Source: Verrucomicrobiia bacterium Tous-C4TDCM (GTDB lineage: Bacteria > Verrucomicrobiota > Verrucomicrobiia > Verrucomicrobiales > Akkermansiaceae). From it: a stretch of DNA of 38,324 nt. The first letter of the stretch is position 1. Each line of letters begins with the position of its first letter. The notes under the pieces are model-generated. The model did not search any database, was not told where the DNA came from, and was given only the letters and a program-made list of their open reading frames with translations. This document shows positions 17,991 to 26,137 of this stretch, in pieces. Made by a program: the position numbers and the translations under genes. Where the stretch lies: contig NEUO01000018.1 of assembly GCA_002304315.1 (NCBI GenBank), positions 1 to 38,324 on the forward strand, in the 5' to 3' direction.

Positions 17991-19889
17991 TCATTTCACC
18001 GGTTCCTTCTCTTGTGGAGGAAACAGCTCGTGCCGGATCCCGATCTGATCCGCGGCGGAGGCAAGTTGCCTGAGGCGGAAATGATAAACGGCATCCGTCG
18101 GTTTCGCCCCTGCGGGCAAGGTGACTTTCAGCCGGCGTGACGGGCTTTTCCCGCTGCCATCATCGTCAAGCGGTGTGGCGAAGGCCTTGAGCAGCACGGG
18201 ATAGGCGACCAACTTGCCGTTGTGATAGAACTGACCGCGTTCGTTCATGTCCAAGGCAGTGATGTGGCTTCCAAAGAGCTTGGCTCGCACCAGCCCGACG
18301 GCCACATCGGGGTTCTTCGATTCCATTAGGAGCTGCTCCAGTTGTTCGTTGGCCTGCTGAAGTCGTTCGATTTCCTCCGTGTAGCGCTCTTGGTTCGCCA
18401 CCTCGCTGCTAACCTTGTCGAGCAGTGCCTGGTTTTCTTTTCGCAGCGCCTCGAACTCCGCGGGAAGCTGGGCTCCGCTCTTACTCATGCTCTGGATCTC
18501 TCCGAGCATCTCCTGGTTCGACTCGAGGAGGCCTGAAAGGCGCTCCTTGTAGTCGACGAGCGCGAGCTTCTGCCGGTCCAGCTCCTGGTTTTTGACCGTC
18601 AGCTCCTCCTTGGCGTCGAGCGCCCGCTTCATGCCAATGGATGTCCCCACCGCCCCGAGGAGCAAGGCCGTCAGCAGCGCCGCCCCCGCAATGACCGGAC
18701 TGCGGTGGCGGCGGGCGAAGCGCTGCATGAGATAGGCCATGCTCGGCGGGCGGGCCTCCACGGGCTTGTGCTGGAGAAAGCGGTGCAAGTCCTCCGCCAA
18801 GGCACCCGCCGACTCGTAGCGCCGCTCGGGATCTTTCTCGAGCGCCCTTAGCACGATCCAATCGAGATCGCCTCGCAGCGCCCGGGGAGAGACACCGGTA
18901 TGAGACAGGGGAACCGATCCCGGACCGGCAAGGGACGCGGTGAGCTTGGTACTGGGTCTCGGCGGGATCACCTCCCGGATCAGACGCTGGACTTCCGCGT
19001 AGGACGCCGTGCGGAGCTGTTCGGCATTCAACGGCGTCGCCCCCGTGAGGAGCTCATACAGAATAACGCCGAGTGAATAGATGTCGCTGCGGGTGTCCAC
19101 TGTCTGCGGATTGAGCTCGGCTTGCTCGGGGCTCATGTACTGCGGTGTCCCGATCATCCTGCCCAGTTGTGTGAAAAGGGTCTTCCCGGTGGACTCGCTG
19201 CCGATTGCCTTCGCGATTCCGAAGTCGATCACCTTGACGAGCGGCTCGCCATCGTGGACCGGGACCAGGATATTGGCCGGCTTCAGATCGCGATGAATGA
19301 TGCCCTTCTGGTGCGCGTGCTGAACGGCGGCGCAAACATCGATGAAAAGACCCAGTCGCTCCGCCATATCAAGATCCTCCGCCCCGCAGAAGGCCGTGAT
19401 CGACATGCCTTCGACCAACTCCATCACGAAGTAAGGTCGACCGCTTTCGGTCGTCCCTGCATCGTGCACTTTGGCAATGTTCGGATGATTCATCAGCGCC
19501 AGCGCCTGGCGCTCCGATTCGAAGCGGGCGATGACTTCCCTGGAGTCCATGCCCGGCTTGATCACCTTGAGAGCCACCTGGCGTCTCACCGGCGCACTTT
19601 GATCGGCCAGATAGACCGTGCCGAAGCCCCCTTCACCGAGTTGCCGGATCAGCTTGTAGCGGCCGATCATGTCCCCCGCCCCCTCTCCGCGGATCTCCTC
19701 CCAAAGAATCCGATCAGCCGGTGCCATGAAACTCTCATCCGCGAAATGAGCGGCGACGAGCGAGTCGACCTCCTCACGAAATCCCCGGTCACCGCGGCAG
19801 GCCTCGTCAAGGTAGCAGGCGCGCTTCTCCGGAACCGCGAACTCCAAGGCGGCTTGCAGGATGATCTCCAGGGTGGGGCGTTCTGGCAT
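17991..19889 (-). CDS. Membrane-anchored Ser/Thr protein kinase (PknB-like)
   Basis: 632 residues from ATG 19889. The kinase domain spans ~79-370: glycine loop GEGGFGTVYLAD (85-96), Lys108 in VALKV, catalytic HRDLKPANIL (Asp201), DFGIAKA (222-228) and GTPQYMSPEQ (248-257), so it should be active. A single membrane helix (~397-419) leads into a coiled coil (~425-535) and a ~100-residue C-terminal sensor region outside the membrane, with no recognised fold. An N-terminal helical region (EKRACYLDEACRGDRGFREEVDSL) is typical of planctomycete/verrucomicrobial kinases. It lies 125 bp downstream of the ECF sigma gene, same strand, so the two probably form one signalling unit. Confidence 0.93.
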   Translation of the reverse strand: MPERPTLEIILQAALEFAVPEKRACYLDEACRGDRGFREEVDSLVAAHFADESFMAPADRILWEEIRGEGAGDMIGRYKLIRQLGEGGFGTVYLADQSAPVRRQVALKVIKPGMDSREVIARFESERQALALMNHPNIAKVHDAGTTESGRPYFVMELVEGMSITAFCGAEDLDMAERLGLFIDVCAAVQHAHQKGIIHRDLKPANILVPVHDGEPLVKVIDFGIAKAIGSESTGKTLFTQLGRMIGTPQYMSPEQAELNPQTVDTRSDIYSLGVILYELLTGATPLNAEQLRTASYAEVQRLIREVIPPRPSTKLTASLAGPGSVPLSHTGVSPRALRGDLDWIVLRALEKDPERRYESAGALAEDLHRFLQHKPVEARPPSMAYLMQRFARRHRSPVIAGAALLTALLLGAVGTSIGMKRALDAKEELTVKNQELDRQKLALVDYKERLSGLLESNQEMLGEIQSMSKSGAQLPAEFEALRKENQALLDKVSSEVANQERYTEEIERLQQANEQLEQLLMESKNPDVAVGLVRAKLFGSHITALDMNERGQFYHNGKLVAYPVLLKAFATPLDDDGSGKSPSRRLKVTLPAGAKPTDAVYHFRLRQLASAADQIGIRHELFPPQEKEPVK

Positions 19890-19932
19890 GGTTCCGGGTG
19901 ATGGGTGAAAGCTCGCGGGAGACATTTCACGG

Positions 19933-19969
19933 GATCCATTTCATGCGAAATAACCCCGGAAAATGGATC
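19933..19969. promoter_or_regulatory. Stem-loop or operator between the sigma and kinase genes
   Basis: GATCCATTT (19933-19941) and AAATGGATC (19961-19969) are perfect 9-bp inverted arms with a 19-nt spacer, in the 125-bp gap between the ECF sigma stop and the kinase start. It could set the ratio of the two products or be a target site. Confidence 0.45.
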
Positions 19970-20014
19970 AAAAACTTTCACAGGAACTGCGAATTCCTCC
20001 AAACCAACCGGCAT

Positions 20015-20599
20015 TCAATCCGACTCGCGGCTCAGTTCCCGGAACAACCAGGCCCGGGCGAATGTCCAATCGCGCTTCGCCGTCGGCGTCGAAATCCCAA
20101 GGGCTTCCGCGGTCTCCTCGAGGGTCATTCCCACGAAATAGCGGAGCTTCACCACCTCCGCCTTGCGCGGCTCGATCAGGGCGAAGCGATCCAGGATCCC
20201 GCTGATGGCAAGGATCTCGTCATCCTGCGCGAATGGCGCCGCGATGACGTCTTCCGCAAATTCAGCTCGCTGCAACCCGCCACCATGCCGCACGGCCTTC
20301 CGATGCCTCGCGCGGTCGATCAGAATGCGGCGCATCGCCTCGGCGGCGGCGCTGAAAAAGTGCCTGCGCCCTTCCCACTGGCTCTCGCCGGGCGAAAGCT
20401 TCAAGTAGGCCTCGTGCACCAAGGCGGTCGCCTGCAGGGTATGCGCCACCGCTTCCTGCCTCAATCGCCAGGCCGCCAGCTTGCGCAGCTCGGCATAGAC
20501 CAGCGGAATGAGATCCTCCGCCGCCTGCCGGTCACCATCGCATGCCGCATGGAGCGTGCGGGTCACATTCTCATCTCCGATTTCCTGGGTGGCTGACAT
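20015..20599 (-). CDS. ECF RNA polymerase sigma factor (TIGR02999-type)
   Basis: 194 residues. Region 2 is seen in LVYAELRKLAAWRLRQE, THTLQATALVHEAYLKL-like sequence and RRHFFSAAAEAMRRILIDRARHR (the hallmark of this subfamily). Region 4 is a helix-turn-helix, VVKLRYFVGMTLEETAEALGISTPTAKRDW. These ECF factors occur mainly in Planctomycetes, Verrucomicrobia and Acidobacteria next to Ser/Thr kinases, with no classical anti-sigma factor. Phosphorylation by the downstream kinase is a natural hypothesis. Confidence 0.93.
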   Translation of the reverse strand: MSATQEIGDENVTRTLHAACDGDRQAAEDLIPLVYAELRKLAAWRLRQEAVAHTLQATALVHEAYLKLSPGESQWEGRRHFFSAAAEAMRRILIDRARHRKAVRHGGGLQRAEFAEDVIAAPFAQDDEILAISGILDRFALIEPRKAEVVKLRYFVGMTLEETAEALGISTPTAKRDWTFARAWLFRELSRESD

Positions 20600-20746
20600 G
20601 GGTGCGGGAACGGTTTGGCAGAATTGCTCGCCTTTCTCAAAGGCAGAGAACGCGCTGCAAAGGATCCTGCTTTCTCAGAGAACCGCCATTGTGCGATGAA
20701 AGCGATGCAGCCGACAAACCGGCATGAGCAAAACTTGAATGGCCTT

Positions 20747-20764
20747 TGATCCTTCTCAGGATCA
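20747..20764. other. Hairpin in the spacer upstream of the sigma gene
   Basis: TGATCCT-TCTC-AGGATCA is a perfect 7-bp stem with a 4-nt loop, in the 229-bp spacer between the hypothetical gene at 20829 and the sigma gene. It may be a weak terminator for the former or an operator for the latter. No T-run follows on either strand. No gene is seen in 20600-20828. Confidence 0.4.
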
Positions 20765-20828
20765 CGATGCCGAAATACCGAAGCGCCGTCGTTTGGGATC
20801 TTGTCCGTCCACGGTGCAGGACCGAGGG

Positions 20829-21395
20829 TCATTTCGACTCGGGGCGGGCAGACGGTTTTCCTCCACCGTCCTCGCTGCGTTTTGTCCAGAAACCCTTGAA
20901 GGCGGGGTTGAGCTTCCGATCCTCCGTCAGCAACTGTGGCGCATCGGGAAAACGGCGGCGCATGTCGGAAGCCATGTGCATCAACCCAAAAGCCGGGAAA
21001 CTTCCGGTCTCGGAATCGGCGATAACGGTGTCGAACTGGGAATAATCGCCAAACGCAGTCTGCAAGGCGGAGATCAAATAGGCTCTCTTCATCGGATCGT
21101 CCTGATCCTTGATCGCGGCCAGGAGATCGGAGTGCGCGGATCCGCCGATCTTCTCAAGGGCACTTGGCAAGTAGCCGTATCGACGCACCCAAGGTGAGTT
21201 CTTCTCAATACTGGCGATGGTCGGTCGGATCGCCCGCTCGCCGAAGAACACGATCCGATCGCGAGCAGCTCGAGAGGACTCTTCACCCTTGCCGGTGGCC
21301 AGCGCCATCGACCAGACGGCAAGCTGCGGCAACACCAACCATCCGCCGATGGAGATCGCGGCGAAGCTGGTTAGGATGACATTGCGGCGACGCAT
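20829..21395 (-). CDS. Hypothetical membrane-anchored protein with HEAT-like helices
   Basis: 188 residues from ATG 21395 (a TTG at 21425 is the listed alternative). An N-terminal hydrophobic segment (VILTSFAAISIGGWLVLPQLAV) anchors it. The following segment (FFGERAIRPTIASIEKN, then SPWVRRYGYLPSALEKIG) looks like short alpha-helical HEAT-type repeats. I do not recognise the family. It lies between the sigma/kinase unit and another unknown membrane gene, all on the minus strand but with spacers of about 100-230 bp. Confidence 0.6.
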   Translation of the reverse strand: MRRRNVILTSFAAISIGGWLVLPQLAVWSMALATGKGEESSRAARDRIVFFGERAIRPTIASIEKNSPWVRRYGYLPSALEKIGGSAHSDLLAAIKDQDDPMKRAYLISALQTAFGDYSQFDTVIADSETGSFPAFGLMHMASDMRRRFPDAPQLLTEDRKLNPAFKGFWTKRSEDGGGKPSARPESK

Positions 21396-21497
21396 GGGAT
21401 TGAGCGAACGTCCGAAGTCCTCCAACGCCTAACTGGGGCGAGGGATCGACTGTGGGTTGCTGGAGGAACGCTCATGGCAATTGGAACTGCCGGCCGG

Positions 21498-21935
21498 TCA
21501 GTCGTTGGGATCGACGGCGTCGGCGACTTTTGTTCGCGGACGAACAAGCAGCAAGATTCCCGATACACTCCAAATTGCTGCAAACTCACCGAGAATGCCC
21601 GCGGTTTGCATCCCGGTCCTCATCATGATGTAAAACCAACGCTGGGGATTCGACGCCACATCTGCAAAGCCAGCGCTATTCACACCAGCATCTGTAAAAG
21701 CCCAACGTCGCAATCCGAGCAAACCGTGGGTGAGTGACCAGACAGTTGCGGCAAGATGACCGATAAGAACGCACCACAGGAGTTGCCTCAGATGGAAGCG
21801 CAAGGTAGGGCGAGCAATGAAGAGCGGGAAGGCCAATACCCAAACAAAGGCCAGCACGTGGGCCGGGATGGTCCCGACGTTGATGGGGAACCAAAGCTCA
21901 TACCACGGTATCGGAATTGCGATTGAACCCAGCAT
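21498..21935 (-). CDS. Hypothetical membrane protein with four predicted helices
   Basis: 145 residues. Hydrophobic stretches are seen at about 20-42 (VGTIPAHVLAFVWVLAFPLF), 50-70, 95-115 and 115-132 (ILGEFAAIWSVSGILLLV). No motif is recognised. The N-terminus (MLGSIAIPIPWYELWFP) starts close to a membrane interface. Base composition is less GC-rich than the neighbours, hinting at different ancestry. Confidence 0.55.
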   Translation of the reverse strand: MLGSIAIPIPWYELWFPINVGTIPAHVLAFVWVLAFPLFIARPTLRFHLRQLLWCVLIGHLAATVWSLTHGLLGLRRWAFTDAGVNSAGFADVASNPQRWFYIMMRTGMQTAGILGEFAAIWSVSGILLLVRPRTKVADAVDPND

Positions 21936-22250
21936 GGCGTTTCAGATTCTTTGCCCAACAGTATGGATCACCAAACGGTCGGACTACCCCCTGTTCCCCG
22001 ACCCGTCGGAGAACCGAAGAAAAGCCGACACCGGGGATTCGAAGGTCGCGTGGATCGTTCAAGCCCGACTTCTAGCAGCGCAACCGGGATCTGCCAAGAA
22101 ACGAGTCTGGAGAAGCGCTGAGGCCCACGATTGGCCCCATGTCATCTCCGCGATCCCTCCCCGACCTCTGCGTCTCCGCGGCTCGTTTCGTCTTAACTCC
22201 TGCAGATTTCCCATCGTCATCCCGCCCCTCACTCCCCATCCTCCCCCCGA
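21936..22250. other. Non-coding spacer with a CTCTGCGTCTCCGCG-type repeat piece
   Basis: I see no gene in this 315-bp divergent spacer. CCTCTGCGTCTCCGCGGCTC at about 22169 resembles a repeat often found between verrucomicrobial genes. The stretch before the amidase start is C-rich and lacks a Shine-Dalgarno. Confidence 0.4.
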
Positions 22251-22973
22251 ATGAAACCCTAGACCTTCGCTGCCGCCGGCATCGCCCTCCTGCTCGCCTC
22301 TTGCGCCGGACCGGGGGGGAGTGGTGGCTTACAGCACGACAAATGGGGCCACCGCCCCGGGCCGAAAGGCTTCCACACCGTCATCATCGACGCCGGCCAC
22401 GGCGGCAAGGACTCAGGCGCGATTTCCCGCAGCACCGGCGCGCAGGAAAAGGATCTCGCCCTCGACACCGCCCAGCGCCTCCAGCGCCAGCTCTCCGGCA
22501 AGGTCAAGGTGGTGATGATGCGCAAGGGCGACTCGTTCATCGAGCTCGACGACCGCGCGTCCCGCGCCAGCGGCAAGGACGGCACCGTGCTCATCAGCAT
22601 CCACTACAACTCCAGTAGTTCCGGCATCCGCGGGCCGGAGACCTGCTACTGGCGCGTCGACAGCCACGGCCTGGCGACCCGAGTCCAGCGCGCGATGGAA
22701 TCCGTCTCGCCCGCCGAATCCGGCAACCGCGGCAAAGTCCGCCGCCGCCTGCGCCTGACCCGCAATCCCGACGTGCCCTGCATCCTCGCCGAACCCGGCT
22801 ACCTCAGCCACCCCGCGGAAGCCCGCCTCTGCTCCGACCCGGCCTACCGCGAACGGATGGCCTCCGCCCTCGCCCGCGCCATCCTCGACCAGCAGGCAAA
22901 CGGCGACGCCGGCTCCTTGCCCAAGCCGATCTACGCCCCGCCCAGCCGCCCGACCGATCCACCGGGCTCCTGA
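22251..22973 (+). pseudogene. N-acetylmuramoyl-L-alanine amidase lipoprotein interrupted by TAG at codon 4
   Basis: Reading from ATG 22251 gives MKP, then TAG (22260-22262), then TFAAAGIALLLASCAG, a complete lipoprotein signal with lipobox LASC, and an intact Amidase_3 domain to 22973. The domain has HTVIIDAGHGGKDSG (zinc His), QEKDLALD (zinc Glu), ISIHYN (zinc His) and CILAEPGYLSHP (catalytic Glu). These enzymes cut the peptide stem from peptidoglycan in the periplasm. No ATG, GTG or TTG lies in frame between the TAG and the GTG at 22509, which would omit the first zinc ligands. One C-to-T change (CAG to TAG) would explain the stop. Recent nonsense mutation, readthrough or a sequencing error are all possible; the rest shows no decay. 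Confidence 0.8.
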
Positions 22974-22978
22974 TCCCC

Positions 22979-23437
22979 TCACCGGCCGCCTTCGACCCGT
23001 AGCTTCACGTCGCGCAGCATCCCGTTGTAAGCGGATTTTCCCATCATCATCGGTTCGCGGACGATCTCCCCGTCGACCGTGCTCTGCTGCGCCACCTCGA
23101 CCTGGCAGGTCACGGTGAATTCCGAGCTGCCCGTGCTGCGCCAGCGCACCGTCGGCCGGATCATCACCGGATTCGGGTTGTCGATCGTCGTCCACGCGAT
23201 CTCCGCGCTACGCCCGCCGCGCTTCTGGAAGGTGATCATTCCCGGGCTCTGCGAGAGCACGGAAAACTCCTGCGCCTGGAACACCGAAATCACCGAACGC
23301 CGCACCGCATCGGAGGAAGTCGTCCGAATCGTCGTCGAAGCCAGGCTGTCCACCCCGCCGCCACCGACACCCACCGCCGCGCCGCAGCCGGACAACACCA
23401 GACACCCGAGCCCCGAAAGCCATGATCTGCGATTCAT
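22979..23437 (-). CDS. Hypothetical lipoprotein
   Basis: 152 residues from ATG 23437. The signal peptide ends in lipobox LSGC (MNRRSWLSGLGCLVLSGCG), and a glycine-rich linker follows. The body has alternating beta-type segments (FSVLSQSPGMITFQKRGG, EFTVTCQVEVAQQ) and resembles small outer-membrane-attached proteins with no known role. It converges on the amidase gene with only 5 bp between stop codons and is divergent from the SGNH hydrolase. Confidence 0.75.
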   Translation of the reverse strand: MNRRSWLSGLGCLVLSGCGAAVGVGGGGVDSLASTTIRTTSSDAVRRSVISVFQAQEFSVLSQSPGMITFQKRGGRSAEIAWTTIDNPNPVMIRPTVRWRSTGSSEFTVTCQVEVAQQSTVDGEIVREPMMMGKSAYNGMLRDVKLRVEGGR

Positions 23438-23544
23438 GAGCCCACGATGCCTCGCCCGCTTTTCCCGTCGAGCGCCAAGTCCGAAGTCGCCGACGATGCC
23501 AGAGCACAATGACAGACCCCGCAGCTTCACAAGGTAAGCCGCCC

Positions 23545-24831
23545 ATGTCCGCCAAGCTCTCCCTCCTCGCCTTTCTAACCATCGCCACCACCGGCCTCCG
23601 CGCCGCGACCCCGCTCAACGCCGCGGCCCTGCTCCCCGAAGGCGCCCGGCTCGCCGTGGTGGGCGACTCGATCACCGAACAGAAGCAGTACACCCGCTTC
23701 ATCGAAGCCTACCTCGTCGCCTGCGCCGGCCGGTCCGACGTGAAGGTCTTCCAGTTCGGCTGGGGCGGCGAGACCGCCGGCGGCTTCGCCCAGCGCGCCA
23801 TGAACGACCTCGCGGTCTTCAAGCCGACCACCGTGACGCTTTGCTACGGCATGAACGACGGCGGCTACCGGCCCTTCGATGAGAACGTCGGCAAGGGTTA
23901 CACCGAATCGATGCGCGCCGTGATGACCGTCCTCAAGGACATCGGCGTGCCGCACGTGGTGGTCGGCTCGCCCGGCGCGGTGGACACCTTCTTTTTCAAG
24001 CGCGACAACTTCGCGCCGAAGTCCGGTGCAGACGGCTACAACGACAACCTCCGCCAGCTCGGCGAGATCGGTAAAACGCTCGCCGGCGAGTTCCAGCAGA
24101 CCTTCGCCGACGTCCACCAGCCGATGATCGACGCGATGCGGATGGCCAAGCCCGCCCTCGGGGAAAACTACGACGTCTGCGGCGGCGACGGCTTTCACCC
24201 GAATGCCAACGGCCACCTCGTGATGGCGATGGCCTTCCTCAAGGCCCTCGGCTGCGACGGCAACATCGGCGAAATCGCGATCGACATGAACGGCCCGGCC
24301 ACATCCAGCGACGGCCACAAGGTCCTCACCAGCGGCCCCGGCACCGCGGAGTTCGAAAGCACCCGCTACCCCTTCTGCTTCCAAGGCGATGAAAAGTCAT
24401 CCTCCGGCACCCGCAGCATCGTTCCCTTCATCCCCTTCAACCAGGACCTGAACCGCTTCATCCTCAAGGTCGCGAATCTCCCGTCCGCCAAAGCCAGCGT
24501 GACCTGGGGCAGCGAGACCAAGGAGTTCACCAAGGAACAACTCAGCGCCGGGATCAACCTCGCCGCGGAGTTCCCCGTCACGCCCTTCGACGCCAACTTC
24601 GCCGCCTACCTCGGCCAGCTCGGCGGCAAGCAGCAGTTCGAGACCGTCCTGATCAAGGAACTGGTCACCCGCTTCCGCGCCTTCGACGGCGAAGCCAAGG
24701 CCGACCCGGAAGTCGCCGCCGCCTTCGACACCCTCCGCAAGAAGCTCCCCGCCCGCCAGGCCGCCCTTGACGCCCAGGCCCGCCAGGCGCTGGCCCCGGT
24801 CAAGCATGGCCTGAAAGTCACGCCGCTCTGA
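23545..24831 (+). CDS. Secreted SGNH/GDSL-type hydrolase
   Basis: 428 residues from ATG 23545. A signal peptide (~1-20, ending GLRAAT) is followed by block I VVGDSITE with the catalytic serine, block III YGMNDGG and block V GDGFHPNANG with the Asp-His pair. The domain ends near 235. About 190 further residues form a beta-rich and helical C-terminal region common to verrucomicrobial homologues. Such enzymes deacylate glycans or lipids; the substrate is unknown. Confidence 0.87.
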   Translation: MSAKLSLLAFLTIATTGLRAATPLNAAALLPEGARLAVVGDSITEQKQYTRFIEAYLVACAGRSDVKVFQFGWGGETAGGFAQRAMNDLAVFKPTTVTLCYGMNDGGYRPFDENVGKGYTESMRAVMTVLKDIGVPHVVVGSPGAVDTFFFKRDNFAPKSGADGYNDNLRQLGEIGKTLAGEFQQTFADVHQPMIDAMRMAKPALGENYDVCGGDGFHPNANGHLVMAMAFLKALGCDGNIGEIAIDMNGPATSSDGHKVLTSGPGTAEFESTRYPFCFQGDEKSSSGTRSIVPFIPFNQDLNRFILKVANLPSAKASVTWGSETKEFTKEQLSAGINLAAEFPVTPFDANFAAYLGQLGGKQQFETVLIKELVTRFRAFDGEAKADPEVAAAFDTLRKKLPARQAALDAQARQALAPVKHGLKVTPL

Positions 24832-25092
24832 CCCCCGGGAGCGCCGGTCCTCAGACCGGCAGAACGGTCCCCAGGAGCCAGCCCCACCTCTCAAGCCTGC
24901 ATCGGCCCAGCGTCGCCTTGCAGATCATCCCCCAACCGGGGGTGCAACACCCAGCCTTCCGTGGAGGCCCTGCGTGCGAGGCGGCATGAGGACCACCTCG
25001 CGGGACCATGCCGAGATTCGGCAGCAGACCGCCCAAAAGGACCATTCTGCGAGGCGGAGCCTCCGCGCACCCGGTGGAAGCCCGCCGCCCGC
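24832..25092. other. Convergent spacer with hairpins and REP-like palindromes
   Basis: No gene is seen. GCCGGTC-CTCA-GACCGGC (24843-24860) is a perfect 7-bp hairpin just past the hydrolase stop; the same stem occurs inside the SNF2 gene at 26507. Further on, segments near 24960-25000 and 25045-25080 are rough reverse complements (GTGGAGGCCCTGCGTGCGAG against CTGCGAGGCGGAGCCTCCGC). They may serve as terminators of both converging genes. Confidence 0.55.
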
Positions 25093-26046
25093 TCAACCCC
25101 GCACCACCACCAACCTCCCAGCCCGCCTTCTCATCACCCACCCTCCCGGCAGATTCACCGCCGGCCCCGCCGCGGGATCCATCAAGCCCAGACAGCGCTC
25201 CACCACCTCCCGCGAAAGTTCCGTCACCCCGGAAGTACGAAGGTAATCGTAGATGCAGGCCGCCTGCACCGCTTCCGGCAGCGTCCTCAACCGCGGCACG
25301 TGCAGCCGCCCCTGCGGATCCACCGCCGCCGCCTGCGCCACCGCCCAGCGTTCGATCTCCCGCATCTCGGCCGATCCTTCTTCCGCCCGCCGCAGCGATT
25401 CCCCCACATCCCGCCGCGCAATCTCCGCCAACAGTGGCAGCGCCTCGTTGCGCAAACGGTTCCGCGCCGCCACCGGCTGGGCATTGCTCGCGTCTTCTCT
25501 CCAAGTCAGCCGTTCCGCCCTCAGCCACTCCCGCAACTGCTCACGCCGCGCCCCCAGCAAGGGCCGCAAGCATTCCACCAGCTGCCCGCCGAGTTTCAGC
25601 ACCTGGCTTTCCTTCATCCCGGTGAAACCCCGGCTGCCCCTCAACAGGTTCCATAAAATCGTCTCCGCCTGATCGTCCGCATGATGGGCAAGCAGCAGCC
25701 GGTCGCAGCGATACTTCCGCGAGCATTCACCGAAAAACCCATGCCGCGCCTCCCGCGCCGCCGTTTCCATCGAGGCGCCGCTCGACTTCATCAGCGCCCG
25801 CACCTCCGCCTTGCCCGACTCACAGCGATAGCCCAGCGAAGCCGCCAGCTTTTCGACAAAGCGCGCATCCCCCGCCGACGCCCGCCCGCGCAGCCCGTGG
25901 TCGAGGTGGCAAACCACCACCTCACGGAATCCATGCCGGTGCAGCAAATGCAGCAGCGCCACCGAATCCGCCCCGCCCGAAATGCCCGCGAGGTAGCGCC
26001 GCCGCTTCGGCGCTTCACGAAACCAGGCGATGTCCGGCAGCGGCAC
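25093..26046 (-). CDS. tilS: tRNA(Ile)-lysidine synthase
   Basis: 317 residues from GTG 26046 (VPLPDIAWFREAPKRRR); ATG 26157 is the alternative but would run into the divergent helicase gene. The PP-loop ATP motif SGGADS lies at ~23-28, and HLDHGLRG, ASMETAAREAR and LAHHADDQAETILWNLLRGS are classic TilS landmarks. It changes C34 of the CAU-anticodon tRNA-Ile to lysidine so that AUA is read. The C-terminal substrate-binding domain seems short (SREVVERCLGLMDPAAGPAVNLPGGW), as in many non-enteric forms. Confidence 0.92.
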   Translation of the reverse strand: MPLPDIAWFREAPKRRRYLAGISGGADSVALLHLLHRHGFREVVVCHLDHGLRGRASAGDARFVEKLAASLGYRCESGKAEVRALMKSSGASMETAAREARHGFFGECSRKYRCDRLLLAHHADDQAETILWNLLRGSRGFTGMKESQVLKLGGQLVECLRPLLGARREQLREWLRAERLTWREDASNAQPVAARNRLRNEALPLLAEIARRDVGESLRRAEEGSAEMREIERWAVAQAAAVDPQGRLHVPRLRTLPEAVQAACIYDYLRTSGVTELSREVVERCLGLMDPAAGPAVNLPGGWVMRRRAGRLVVVRG

Positions 26047-26137
26047 GAACCATCCATGCCATCGCCGGAGCGAAGGCGGAATCCGAAACTCCCGCGGCTT
26101 GCCTTCCGCGCCGTGTCGCTCAATCCTGCCTGCCCGT

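Noticed and set aside
22025-22060. GGGGATTCGAA resembling a tRNA T-arm
   Set aside because: No matching acceptor, anticodon or D-arm could be folded around it.
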